Source: an uncultured Lachnospiraceae bacterium (GTDB lineage Bacteria > Bacillota > Clostridia > Lachnospirales > Lachnospiraceae). Taken from it: a stretch of 64,000 nucleotides of DNA. The stretch spans positions 1 through 64,000 of the forward strand of contig CAKRES010000015.1 of the NCBI GenBank assembly GCA_934317845.1, read 5' to 3'. Position numbers and translations under genes: made by a program. The notes below the pieces were generated by a model. That model saw only the letters and a program-made list of their open reading frames with translations, was not told the origin of the DNA and did no database searches. This document shows positions 24,445 to 33,407 of the stretch, in pieces (position 1 is the stretch's first letter; every line of letters starts with the position of its first letter).

Positions 24445-26907
24445 ATGACAAGAGAGGAATTTCGTAAGCTGGTACTGTCTCGACCGGTGATACTGGATGG
24501 AGCAACGGGAACAAATCTGCAAAAGGCAGGAATGCCAACGGGTGTCTGCCCGGAGCAGTGGATCTTAGAACACAAAGAAATTATGTTGAAGCTGCAGCAG
24601 GATTATGTCAAAGCTGGATCAGATATTGTGTATGCACCGACATTTTCCGGAAACCGGATCAAACTGGCAGAGTATGGATTGGAAACACACATTGCTGAGA
24701 TGAATCGGGAATTGGTTGCTCTTTCCAAAGAAGCGGTTCATGGACAAGCTCTGGTGGCCGGTAATCTAACGATGACGGGACAGCAGCTTTATCCGATGGG
24801 AACCTTAAAGTTTGAAACGCTGGTAGATATTTATAAAGAGCAGGCAAGTTATATTATCGAGGCGGGAGCGGATCTGTTTGTGATCGAAACGATGATGAGC
24901 TTAGCAGAGACAAGAGCGGCAGTCATTGCAATCCGTGAGCTTTGCGATCTCCCAATTCTCGCCAGCATGACGTATAATGAGGATGGACGTACATTATATG
25001 GAACTGATCCGATGACGGCAGTTGTAGTATTGCAGTCGTTAGGAGCCGATGCGATCGGTGTTAACTGTTCAACCGGACCGGAACAGATGATCCCGATCGT
25101 GGAACTGATGCGGGAAGTGGCGTTGATTCCGATCCTTGCCAAGCCAAATGCCGGACTTCCGGAGCTGATCGAGGAAGAAACGGTCTACAAAATGACTCCG
25201 GAGGAGTTTGCCGAGGCAGGAAAGATGCTTGTCAAAGCAGGGGCGCAGATCGTGGGTGGTTGTTGTGGTACAACACCAGAACATATTGCCGCATTAAAAC
25301 AGGCAGTAAAAGAGGAGCCGGTCTGTGCGATCACGGCAAAGAGAAGATCCCTGCTTTCTTCTGAGCGAAAAACGATCGAGTTGTCGCTGAATGGAACTTT
25401 TATGGTGATCGGAGAGCGGATCAATCCGACGGGGAAAAAGAAGCTGCAGGAGGAGCTGCGGAACGGACAGCTTGATCTCGTTATGGAAATGGCAGAGAAC
25501 CAGGAGGAAAGCGGCGCAGATATTCTTGATATTAACATGGGAATGAACGGTATTGACGAAAAAGAGATGCTGCTAGAGGTTGTGGCGCAGGTATCGCAGA
25601 ATGTAAACTTACCGCTGTGTATTGATTCTTCCCATGTGGATGTGATCGAAGCGGCATTAAGACAGTATCCGGGAAGAGCATTGATCAATTCCATTTCTTT
25701 AGAATCAGGTAAATTTGAGAAGCTTTTGCCAATCGCGAAAAAATATGGTGCAATGTTTATTCTTCTTCCACTTTCTGATGAGGGACTGCCGGATACAAAG
25801 GAAAAGAAGCATGAGATCATTCGAACGATCTTAGATGCGGCCTTACAGATCGGTATGCACAAAGAAGATATTGTGGTGGATGGACTGGTTGCTACTGTTG
25901 GAGCTAATCCAAAAGCAGCAATTGAAACTTTGGAAACGATACAATACTGCAAGGATGAACTAAAACTACTAACTTCCTGTGGATTGTCCAACATTTCCTT
26001 TGGCCTTCCGAAACGTATCAATGTCAATACGGCATTTTTGACGATGGCGATCCAGTGTGGATTGACAATGGCGATCGCCAACCCCAATCAGGAAATGTTG
26101 ATGAGTGCTGCTGCTGCAACTGACCTGCTTCTTCATAAGGATGGTGCAGATCTGATCTACATTAATCGGATGAATGATATTATCGAGCAGGAAGAAGCCA
26201 TGCGTGAGGCAGGACTGCTTCCGGAACATGCTGCGGGTGTTTCTTTAAAAAAGGGAGGAGTAAAAAAGGCAGCAGGAGATGGAAAGCCGAAAGTATATCA
26301 GGCAGTCATCAAGGGAAATAAAGACCGTATTGTGGATTTTGCAAAGGAGGAGCTGGATGAGGGAAGTTCTGCCGAGATGATCATCAACGAGCATTTGATC
26401 CCTGCCATCAATGAGGTCGGAGAATTATTTAACAGTAAGAAATATTTTCTGCCACAGCTGATCGCAAGTGCAGAAGCGATGAAGCTGGCGATCGAATATT
26501 TAGAACCGAAGCTAGAGAGCAAAAACAACGGGGAGGAAATGCCGACGCTGGTAATTGCTACCGTGGAGGGAGATATTCATGACATCGGAAAGAATCTGGT
26601 AGTGCTGATGCTCAAAAACTATGGTTATCACGTTATTGATATGGGAAAGGATGTTCCTTGTGCGGATATTATTGCCAAGGCAAAGGAAACAAACGCGGCG
26701 ATCATCGGTCTTTCTGCGTTGATGACAACAACAATGATGCGCATGAAAGAAGTGGTAGAGGCTGTGAAAGAAGAAGGTTTAAAAACAAAAGTTGTGATCG
26801 GAGGAGCTGTGATCACGCAGAGCTTTGCAGATGAGATCGGAGCAGATGGCTATTCTAAGGATGCTGCTGATTGTGTGAAGCTGGTACAGCATTTGCTGGA
26901 AGAATAA
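24445..26907 (+). CDS. metH: Cobalamin-dependent methionine synthase lacking the reactivation domain
   Basis: 820 aa. Domains in order: homocysteine binding (1 to about 300, zinc ligands incl. GGCCGTTPEH), methyl-THF binding (about 310-570), B12 cap and B12-binding Rossmann domain with D710-x-H712 in DIHDIGKN. The protein ends after the B12 domain; the C-terminal AdoMet-binding reactivation domain of the 1,200-residue E. coli type is missing. In anaerobes oxidised cobalamin is rarer, and a separate activator may do the job. AAAGGAG lies 13 bases before the ATG, an unusually long spacing. Follows its methyl-THF supplier and precedes lepA by 29 bases. Confidence 0.95.
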   Translation: MTREEFRKLVLSRPVILDGATGTNLQKAGMPTGVCPEQWILEHKEIMLKLQQDYVKAGSDIVYAPTFSGNRIKLAEYGLETHIAEMNRELVALSKEAVHGQALVAGNLTMTGQQLYPMGTLKFETLVDIYKEQASYIIEAGADLFVIETMMSLAETRAAVIAIRELCDLPILASMTYNEDGRTLYGTDPMTAVVVLQSLGADAIGVNCSTGPEQMIPIVELMREVALIPILAKPNAGLPELIEEETVYKMTPEEFAEAGKMLVKAGAQIVGGCCGTTPEHIAALKQAVKEEPVCAITAKRRSLLSSERKTIELSLNGTFMVIGERINPTGKKKLQEELRNGQLDLVMEMAENQEESGADILDINMGMNGIDEKEMLLEVVAQVSQNVNLPLCIDSSHVDVIEAALRQYPGRALINSISLESGKFEKLLPIAKKYGAMFILLPLSDEGLPDTKEKKHEIIRTILDAALQIGMHKEDIVVDGLVATVGANPKAAIETLETIQYCKDELKLLTSCGLSNISFGLPKRINVNTAFLTMAIQCGLTMAIANPNQEMLMSAAAATDLLLHKDGADLIYINRMNDIIEQEEAMREAGLLPEHAAGVSLKKGGVKKAAGDGKPKVYQAVIKGNKDRIVDFAKEELDEGSSAEMIINEHLIPAINEVGELFNSKKYFLPQLIASAEAMKLAIEYLEPKLESKNNGEEMPTLVIATVEGDIHDIGKNLVVLMLKNYGYHVIDMGKDVPCADIIAKAKETNAAIIGLSALMTTTMMRMKEVVEAVKEEGLKTKVVIGGAVITQSFADEIGADGYSKDAADCVKLVQHLLEE

Positions 26908-26936
26908 GAAAGGAACGGGAGTATCCCGATAAGGTT

Positions 26937-28751
26937 ATGGCAAATATAGAACAGAGTAAAATCAGAAATTTTTGCATTGTGGCACATATTGATCATGGAA
27001 AATCTACGTTGGCAGATCGTATCATTCAGATGACAGGACTTCTGACCGAACGGGAAATGCAGAATCAGGTGCTTGACAATATGGATCTGGAGCGGGAGCG
27101 TGGGATCACGATCAAGGCGCAGACCGTGCGTATCATTTACAAGGCAAAGGATGGAGAGGAATACATTTTCAATCTGATCGATACGCCGGGACATGTTGAC
27201 TTTAACTATGAAGTGAGTCGGAGTCTGGCAGCCTGTGAAGGTGCGGTTTTGGTTGTTGATGCAGCACAGGGGATCGAGGCACAGACACTGGCCAATGTTT
27301 ACCTTGCACTGGATCATGATCTGGAAGTATTTCCGGTCATCAATAAGATTGATCTGCCGAGTGCCAATCCGGAGTGGGTAAAAAATGAGATTGAAGATGT
27401 GATCGGAATTGAAGCCCAGGATGCACCGATGATCTCTGCTAAGACCGGACTCAATGTAGAGGACGTGTTAGAGGCGATCGTGACAAAGATCCCGGCACCA
27501 ACCGGCGATCCGGACGGTCCGTTAAAAGCACTGATCTTTGACAGCCTTTATGATGCCTACAAAGGCGTGATCATTTTCTGCCGGATCAAAGAGGGAACCG
27601 TGAAAAAGGGAACGGTGATCGAGATGATGGCAACGAAAGCGAAGGCAGAGGTAGTGGAGGTAGGATACTTTGGACCTGGTCAGTTTATCCCGTGTGAAGA
27701 GCTTTCAGCCGGAATGGTAGGCTATATTACTGCTTCTTTGAAAAATGTACAGGATACGCGTGTCGGCGATACGGTAACAGATGCAAATCATCCTTGTGAG
27801 GAACCGCTTCCAGGATACAAAAAAGTAAATCCGATGGTATATTGTGGTATGTATCCGGCAGATGGTGCGCATTATCCGGATCTTCGGGATGCCTTGGAGA
27901 AGCTGCAGTTAAATGACGCATCACTGCAGTTTGAGCCGGAGACTTCGATCGCGTTAGGCTTTGGATTCCGCTGCGGATTTTTAGGACTGCTTCATTTAGA
28001 GATCATTCAGGAGCGGTTGGAGCGCGAATATAATCTGGATATTGTGACAACTGCGCCGGGTGTTATTTACAAGGTGTATAAAACAGATGGGGAAGTGATC
28101 GAACTGACCAATCCGTCCAATCTTCCGGATCCGTCTGAGATCGACTATATGGAGGAACCGATCGTTACAGCAGAGATCATGGTGACGACGGAGTTTGTGG
28201 GAGCGATCATGAAACTTTGTCAGGAGCGCAGGGGAACCTATCTTGGTATGGAATATTTAGAGGAAACTAGAGCAGTGCTGCGTTACGATCTTCCATTAAA
28301 TGAGATCATATACGATTTCTTTGATGCATTGAAATCCCGTTCCCGTGGCTACGCATCCTTTGATTATGAAATGAAAGGTTATGAGCGTTCCAATCTGGTA
28401 AAACTGGATATCCTGATCAACAAGGAAGAGGTGGATGCCCTGTCCTTTATTGTGCATAAGGATACTGCTTATGAGCGGGGACGTAAGATGTGCGAAAAGC
28501 TCAAGGAGGAGATCCCGAGACATCAGTTTGAGATCCCGATCCAGGCGGCGATCGGAAGTAAGGTCATTGCGCGTGAGACAGTAAAGGCATACCGAAAGGA
28601 TGTGCTGGCGAAGTGTTATGGCGGTGATATTACCAGAAAAAAGAAGCTGCTTGAGAAACAGAAGGAAGGAAAGAAACGAATGCGTCAGGTTGGAAATGTA
28701 GAGATTCCACAGCAGGCATTTATGAGTGTATTAAAACTGGACGAAGATTAA
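26937..28751 (+). CDS. lepA: Elongation factor 4 (back-translocating GTPase LepA)
   Basis: 604 aa, a translational GTPase that acts on stalled or mistranslocated ribosomes. G1 AHIDHGKS, G3 DTPGH and G4 NKID are present, and the C-terminal domain unique to LepA includes the conserved basic run around DITRKKKLLEKQKEGKKRM. The ATG at 26937 fits the conserved N-terminus; its Shine-Dalgarno (AAGG, two bases away) is poor. A small hairpin CGGGAGTATCCCG (26917-26929) sits just upstream. Followed by hemW after 20 bases, the usual order in Firmicutes. Confidence 0.97.
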   Translation: MANIEQSKIRNFCIVAHIDHGKSTLADRIIQMTGLLTEREMQNQVLDNMDLERERGITIKAQTVRIIYKAKDGEEYIFNLIDTPGHVDFNYEVSRSLAACEGAVLVVDAAQGIEAQTLANVYLALDHDLEVFPVINKIDLPSANPEWVKNEIEDVIGIEAQDAPMISAKTGLNVEDVLEAIVTKIPAPTGDPDGPLKALIFDSLYDAYKGVIIFCRIKEGTVKKGTVIEMMATKAKAEVVEVGYFGPGQFIPCEELSAGMVGYITASLKNVQDTRVGDTVTDANHPCEEPLPGYKKVNPMVYCGMYPADGAHYPDLRDALEKLQLNDASLQFEPETSIALGFGFRCGFLGLLHLEIIQERLEREYNLDIVTTAPGVIYKVYKTDGEVIELTNPSNLPDPSEIDYMEEPIVTAEIMVTTEFVGAIMKLCQERRGTYLGMEYLEETRAVLRYDLPLNEIIYDFFDALKSRSRGYASFDYEMKGYERSNLVKLDILINKEEVDALSFIVHKDTAYERGRKMCEKLKEEIPRHQFEIPIQAAIGSKVIARETVKAYRKDVLAKCYGGDITRKKKLLEKQKEGKKRMRQVGNVEIPQQAFMSVLKLDED

Positions 28752-28771
28752 AAAAGAAGGGATGTGCAGAT

Positions 28772-29977
28772 ATGAAAAGATCATTGGAGCTTTATGTGCA
28801 TATCCCTTTTTGCGTAAAAAAATGTGCATACTGTGATTTTTTATCATTTGGAAAGCAGGCATGGCGGGAAGAAACAAAGAGGGCATATGTCACCGGACTT
28901 TGTGCCGAGATAGAAAGCTACCATGTGCTTTCTGCACAGTATGAGATTGTAACGATCTATTTTGGTGGGGGGACTCCCTCGTTACTTTCGGAAGAAGAGA
29001 TTGCCCTTATTTTAAAAACCATAAAGCAGAATTTTTCTGTCAGGGAGGATGCGGAAATTACACTGGAATGTAATCCGGGAACCACGAATCTGGAGAAATT
29101 TTTTGCCTGGTGTGATGTGGGTATCAACCGCCTTAGTATCGGACTGCAGTCAACATCAGATGAAATGCTTGCCCGCCTTGGGCGGATCCATACCTTTGCA
29201 CAGTTTGAAACGCAGTATGCACAGGCAAGACGTGCCGGGTTTACCAATATCAGTGTTGATCTGATGAGTGCGCTGCCGGGACAGACACTGGAGGATTACA
29301 GAGAGGATTTAAACAAAGTGATCACATTGAATCCGGAGCATATTTCATCATATGGGCTGATCTTAGAGGAGCATACTCCATTTTATGAGGATGCTTCGAT
29401 CCGGCAGAGTCTTCCGGATGAGGACACGGCACTTTTGATGTACGAGGAGACAAAGGAGCGTTTGAAGGAAGCCGGGTATGACCGGTATGAGATTTCCAAT
29501 TATGCAAAGTCAGGTTATGAAAGCCGGCATAACAAGGGTTATTGGACAGGGGTTCCGTATCTTGGCGTAGGACTGGGAGCATCCTCCTATTTGATCCTGG
29601 AAGAAGGGAAAACGCGCTATCTCCGTTTTCATAATCCAACAGAGTTAAAGGAATATGACATGCAGGAGAAAAGGAAAAATGCACAGGAGGCTTTTTTGGC
29701 ACGTAAAAAGACGTGGCAGGAAGTGGAAGAGTTGACGGAGCAGGATCGGATGGAGGAGTTTGTATTTTTGGGACTCCGGATGCGGGAAGGAATTAGTTTC
29801 CTACAGTTTGAACGGTTATTTCACGTTTCTTTTCTTTCTGTCTATGAAGATGCTGTAAAGAAAAATGAGGCAGCAGGAATGGTAAGACAGATCCAAAAAA
29901 ACGGAGAGACAAGACTTTGTCTTACGGATGCCGGGATTGAGGTGAGTAACCAGGTATTTTTAGATTTTCTGTTTTAA
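28772..29977 (+). CDS. hemW: Radical-SAM heme chaperone HemW
   Basis: 401 aa. The N-terminal HIPFCVKKCAYCDF gives C14, C18 and C21 plus the extra aromatic residue of the HemN/HemW group. The sequence is of the HemW type, whose members bind heme and deliver it to respiratory proteins (known of the family), not true coproporphyrinogen oxidase. Linked to lepA as in Bacillus, but the hrcA-grpE-dnaK genes that often follow are absent here. A terminator-like hairpin lies 57 bases downstream. Confidence 0.93.
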   Translation: MKRSLELYVHIPFCVKKCAYCDFLSFGKQAWREETKRAYVTGLCAEIESYHVLSAQYEIVTIYFGGGTPSLLSEEEIALILKTIKQNFSVREDAEITLECNPGTTNLEKFFAWCDVGINRLSIGLQSTSDEMLARLGRIHTFAQFETQYAQARRAGFTNISVDLMSALPGQTLEDYREDLNKVITLNPEHISSYGLILEEHTPFYEDASIRQSLPDEDTALLMYEETKERLKEAGYDRYEISNYAKSGYESRHNKGYWTGVPYLGVGLGASSYLILEEGKTRYLRFHNPTELKEYDMQEKRKNAQEAFLARKKTWQEVEELTEQDRMEEFVFLGLRMREGISFLQFERLFHVSFLSVYEDAVKKNEAAGMVRQIQKNGETRLCLTDAGIEVSNQVFLDFLF

Positions 29978-29991
29978 TTTTAGAAAAAGAC

Positions 29992-30021
29992 TTGAAAAGA
30001 GGACAGATTTCAGGTTATAAT
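29992..30021 (+). promoter_or_regulatory. Putative promoter immediately ahead of a terminator hairpin
   Basis: TTGAAA (29992-29997), 18-base spacer, TATAAT (30016-30021). The predicted start near 30028 is only six bases before the hairpin at 30034-30067, so most transcripts would be about 40 nt long unless the hairpin is bypassed. Confidence 0.55.
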
Positions 30022-30033
30022 CGTGGCAGATGC

Positions 30034-30067
30034 AAAGAGGCATGAGCGAAACGCTCATGCCTTTTTT
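30034..30067 (+). terminator. Terminator downstream of hemW and upstream of the AraC gene
   Basis: GGCATGAGCG (30039-30048), loop AAA, CGCTCATGCC (30052-30061) and six T. A perfect rho-independent terminator by eye. Confidence 0.92.
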
Positions 30068-30091
30068 AGTTTTGTGATAGGATGTGATAGT

Positions 30092-31120
30092 ATGCATAAG
30101 ATAAGTTTATACGGCGAACATTCCTTAAGTAACCGGATCGCAGTGATGAATTTTTGGAGACAGCATACAGATTTTATTCTTTTGCCTCCGGTAACGGAGC
30201 TCCGTGTTCTGAAAAAACAGATTAACGAGGAACGACCACAGGTTGTCCTTTTTTCTTCGGAGCATCTGGCAGGAGAACAGCTTTCGACTCTGGAAGAATT
30301 GAAGCAGGAATTTCCCACCGTAAAAGTAATTGTAGTAGGGAAAGAACAGGATTATCACCTGGTCAGAGAGTTGTTTTTGCTTGGAATGTCAGATTATCTT
30401 ACGATCTACGATCTGAACATCTTTCTGGAAGCCTCTCTGCTTCATATTTGTGAAAATGAAGAGAACTATATTGAACATCAGTTAAAACAGAGCCTTTGTG
30501 CATTGGTGAATGCCCTATTTGAAGGAAACTATCAGCCTAAGGATAGTGATACGATACTGCTTCGTATTGGGAAAGATTTTGAAAATACTAAAATGACAGA
30601 ACAGGTGGCAGATAAAGCAAAAAAAAGGCTGTATCAGATGGCTGTGGAGCAAAAGGCATGGCTTTCAAAATTTATCTGTGAAAAAAGGACTGCATCAGCA
30701 GAGGGCAGTCAGGTAAGATCCCTGGAGCAGCTTAGGGAAGAATGGGAGATGGAATGTAGCTCTATCAGCAGATTGATCTCAAAATATGAGTTTATTAATG
30801 ATAAAAGGATAGCAAGGATCGGCAATTATGTGGTGGAGCATGTAGATGAAAAATTATCTTTGGACAAAGTGGCGTTCGGCGTTTATTTAAATGCCAGCTA
30901 TATCAGTGCGATCTTTAAGAAAACAACCGGGATCAATTTCACAGACTTTGTGGCTGAGGTAAAGGTGGATCGTGCAAAGCTTTTGCTGCGGGACAGCACA
31001 AGCAAGGTATACGATGTAGCATCGGCAGTCGGGTACCATAATGTGGAATATTTTACGAAGATCTTCAAACGAAAAACAGGGATGGCACCGTTAGAATATC
31101 GCAAACATCTGCAGAAGTAA
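30092..31120 (+). CDS. AraC-family regulator with degenerate response-regulator domain
   Basis: 342 aa if it starts at ATG 30092; a GTG at 30023 would run through the terminator and is rejected. Residues 1 to about 125 follow the alternating strand-helix pattern of a receiver domain, but the acidic pair after the first strand is missing and the place of the phospho-Asp reads VVLFSSEH, so phosphorylation is unlikely. A 110-residue helical linker follows. The last 100 residues are an AraC-type double helix-turn-helix (LSLDKVAFGVYLNASYISAI and YDVASAVGYHNVEYFTKIF). No histidine kinase is adjacent. Target genes unknown; the nitroreductase follows in the same direction. Confidence 0.82.
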   Translation: MHKISLYGEHSLSNRIAVMNFWRQHTDFILLPPVTELRVLKKQINEERPQVVLFSSEHLAGEQLSTLEELKQEFPTVKVIVVGKEQDYHLVRELFLLGMSDYLTIYDLNIFLEASLLHICENEENYIEHQLKQSLCALVNALFEGNYQPKDSDTILLRIGKDFENTKMTEQVADKAKKRLYQMAVEQKAWLSKFICEKRTASAEGSQVRSLEQLREEWEMECSSISRLISKYEFINDKRIARIGNYVVEHVDEKLSLDKVAFGVYLNASYISAIFKKTTGINFTDFVAEVKVDRAKLLLRDSTSKVYDVASAVGYHNVEYFTKIFKRKTGMAPLEYRKHLQK

Positions 31121-31188
31121 TGCTTTCCATTTTCTTCCAGGATATGGTACAATAAGGGTACATGATTAATCCAAAGGAGGACGATAAA

Positions 31189-31725
31189 ATGAACGCAGTG
31201 GAATTATTAAAAGGTAGAAGAAGTATTCGTAAATATGAGGACAAAAAAGTTGCACATGAAGTGATCGAAGAGGTGGTTTCTCTGGCTTCCTATGCACCGT
31301 CCTGGAAAAATTCGCAGACCGCACGTTATATTGCAGTGGAATCTGAGGCAGTAAAGGCAGCCGTTGCTGCAGATTGTGTACCGGGTTTTAATGCAAAGAT
31401 CATCAATTCTGCTCCTGTTTTAGTGGTTGTGACAGGAATTACCGGACGTTCCGGATACGAAAGAGATGGTTCTTTTACGACATCCAAAGAGGATCGTTGG
31501 CAGAATTTTGATGCCGGAGTGGCAGCACAGACTTTTTGTCTGGCAGCTTATGAAAAAGGACTGGGAACTGTCATCATGGGTATTTTTGATGAGGACAAGA
31601 TCCGAAAAGCGGTAGACGTTCCGGAAGGACAGAGTGTGATGGGACTGATTGCATTAGGTTATCCTGCAGAGCAGCCGGAAGCTCCAAAGAGAAAGACAGT
31701 AGAAGATTTAGTAAGCTACCGTTAA
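31189..31725 (+). CDS. Nitroreductase-family flavoprotein
   Basis: 178 aa. FMN-dependent NAD(P)H oxidoreductase fold; the N-terminal RRSIRKYEDKKV loop contacts FMN phosphate and SYAPSWKNSQTAR and GLIALGYPAE are conserved. ATG 31189 with AGGAGG eight bases upstream is chosen over ATG 31162, which has none. A possible extended -10 (TGGTACAAT) lies at 31145-31153. Natural substrate unknown. The stop TAA overlaps the start of the Nudix gene (TAATG). Confidence 0.9.
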   Translation: MNAVELLKGRRSIRKYEDKKVAHEVIEEVVSLASYAPSWKNSQTARYIAVESEAVKAAVAADCVPGFNAKIINSAPVLVVVTGITGRSGYERDGSFTTSKEDRWQNFDAGVAAQTFCLAAYEKGLGTVIMGIFDEDKIRKAVDVPEGQSVMGLIALGYPAEQPEAPKRKTVEDLVSYR

Positions 31726-32258
31726 TGAGGCATTTTATGTATCAGGTAGTGGAGCGGAAAACGCAGACGATCGGCCGCTTTGATGTGGTGCTCGATCAGA
31801 TTGAAAAGGATGGAAAGCAGGCTCCGTATTCTTTTGTGAAGATGCATCCCAGTGTGACGATCCTTCCGTTTGTAGAAGAGGATCGGATCCTGGTGCTGAA
31901 AGAATACCGCCATGCAATTGGAAAATGGATGTATGAGTTTCCATCCGGTATGATCGAGGAGTCAGAATCCATAGAGGAGGCTGCGGTGCGGGAATTAAAA
32001 GAAGAGACCGGATACGAAGCACGTAAGGTAGACTTTTTAGGAAAAACATATCCGTCGTTTGGTTCTACCACAGAGGAAGTGTATTGTTTTGCGATCCAGT
32101 GTGGGGCAAGACAGGACACCAAAAAAGACCTGTTAGAAGCAATCTCGATGCAGCTTGTGTCCGAAAAAGAACTGGAGCAATGGATGCAGGATGGGACATT
32201 CCAGCATGGAGCCGGACAGGTAGCGTGGCTGCAGTATCAGCTGTTAAAGAAAAAATAA
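31725..32258 (+). CDS. Nudix hydrolase, ADP-ribose pyrophosphatase type
   Basis: 177 aa. Nudix box G-x5-E-x7-REUxEExGU is complete (from GMIEES to REL and EETGY). The general architecture, with VERKTQTIGRFDVV at the start and GAGQVAWLQY near the end, is that of ADP-sugar pyrophosphatases that clear ADP-ribose. Translation is coupled to the nitroreductase through a one-base overlap. Confidence 0.88.
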   Translation: MRHFMYQVVERKTQTIGRFDVVLDQIEKDGKQAPYSFVKMHPSVTILPFVEEDRILVLKEYRHAIGKWMYEFPSGMIEESESIEEAAVRELKEETGYEARKVDFLGKTYPSFGSTTEEVYCFAIQCGARQDTKKDLLEAISMQLVSEKELEQWMQDGTFQHGAGQVAWLQYQLLKKK

Positions 32259-32292
32259 AAAAATCATCCTCTTATAACAGGGGATGATTTTT
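32258..32292. terminator. Bidirectional terminator between Nudix and SCP2 genes
   Basis: AAAAATCATCC and GGATGATTTTT enclose a 12-base loop; it serves both converging genes. Confidence 0.85.
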
Positions 32293-32296
32293 CTTA

Positions 32297-32632
32297 TTAC
32301 TTTTTCAATTTTGATTTGGTATACTTTAAAAGCTCCAGCACCTTTCCGGGATCACCATCTATTTTTAATTTGCCGGTCGTAAAGGCAATGACCGGATCAA
32401 GCCGACGCTTTAATATATTTCGAAGCGTATCCGGCGCAATCGTCAGTGCGGCATTACGGTCGTAATAATCATATGGCTCGATCGACAAATGATGATCTTT
32501 TAATTCAATATAAAACATTCCTTCCGGTTCTTTGGTCAGCGTGATCTGTATGGCGATGAAGCCATCATACTGTTCTGCTTTTTCTACATCAATGTAGGTG
32601 CGGATCTCCTGCAAATATTCCTGCATCGTCAT
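32297..32632 (-). CDS. SCP2 sterol-binding-domain-like small protein
   Basis: 111 aa, a single SCP2-like fold: an alpha/beta sheet that forms a lipid-sized pocket, ending in the pattern DPVIAFTTGKLKIDGDPGKV. ATG 32632 follows AGGGG at eight bases; ATG 32650 is possible but weaker. Clostridia carry such stand-alone domains without known ligands. No metabolic neighbour suggests a substrate. Confidence 0.8.
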   Translation of the reverse strand: MTMQEYLQEIRTYIDVEKAEQYDGFIAIQITLTKEPEGMFYIELKDHHLSIEPYDYYDRNAALTIAPDTLRNILKRRLDPVIAFTTGKLKIDGDPGKVLELLKYTKSKLKK

Positions 32633-32744
32633 AACTACATCCCCTTTCATTCATCTGCTTTGTTAAAAAAAGTATATTATTTTTTTGTTACTCCTAGTAT
32701 AGCATAATTTGAAAAAACGGTCGATAATTTTTTTCATGATTTCA

Positions 32745-32774
32745 TTGGTAACCTACAAAGACTTGTGCTATAAT
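32745..32774 (+). promoter_or_regulatory. Putative promoter of the DUF5662 gene
   Basis: TTGGTA (32745-32750), 18-base spacer, TATAAT (32769-32774) preceded by TGC, an extended -10. Confidence 0.65.
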
Positions 32775-32813
32775 GCAAAAAGAGTTTTTACGAAAAAAGA
32801 AAGGAACGAAACT

Positions 32814-33392
32814 ATGAGTGTTTCTAATTTATTGAAACATTTAAAGACGATCAATCACCATAAAATGCTGGTGATGAAGCACTGCTTTCAGGTAGGTTTA
32901 TATAGGCAGGGACTGCTGCATGATCTTTCCAAATATTCCTATGTGGAGCTCCGGGCAGGAGCCAGGTATTTTCAGGGAGACAAAAGTCCGAATACGGCAG
33001 AGCGTGAAGCAACCGGGTGCTCGGAAGCATGGCTGCACCATAAGGGAAGGAACAAGCATCATCTGGAATACTGGATTGATTACAGCGCAAATAAAAATGA
33101 GGGGTTTGCCGGCATGAAGATGCCGGTCAAGTACGTTGTGGAGATGTTTTGTGATCGGATGGCGGCATGTAAGAATTATCAGAAAGATGCCTATGAAGAT
33201 TCCAGTCCGCTCAACTATTTTTTAAGGGGAAAGCATAGATATCAGGATTTGTTCCATCCTAAGAGCAAGGAACTGTTGGAGCATCTGCTGCGGAAGCTGG
33301 CAGAGTGCGGAGAAGAGGAGACATTTCGATATATCAGGGAAGAAATTTTGACCGGAAAAGCACAGATTATCAGAAATTACGATCAAAAGTAG
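32814..33392 (+). CDS. DUF5662-family protein
   Basis: 192 aa, cytosolic, starts at ATG 32814 with AAGGA nearby. The sequence resembles the DUF5662 family. LLHDLSKY and WLHHKGRNKHHLEYW place several His and Asp residues as in metal-dependent HD-type hydrolases, but the family has no proven activity. The LTA-synthase-like gene follows after 15 bases, so it may share its transcript. Confidence 0.75.
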   Translation: MSVSNLLKHLKTINHHKMLVMKHCFQVGLYRQGLLHDLSKYSYVELRAGARYFQGDKSPNTAEREATGCSEAWLHHKGRNKHHLEYWIDYSANKNEGFAGMKMPVKYVVEMFCDRMAACKNYQKDAYEDSSPLNYFLRGKHRYQDLFHPKSKELLEHLLRKLAECGEEETFRYIREEILTGKAQIIRNYDQK

Positions 33393-33407
33393 AAAGGAAT
33401 GTAAAAC

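Noticed and set aside
25185..26087. Long open frame of 300 codons on the minus strand within metH
   Set aside because: It lies entirely inside the conserved MetH coding sequence, has Ser/Ile-rich composition typical of antisense frames, and no ribosome site or homology.
30023..30091. GTG-initiated N-terminal extension of the AraC gene
   Set aside because: It would translate through a perfect terminator hairpin and has no ribosome site or domain similarity.
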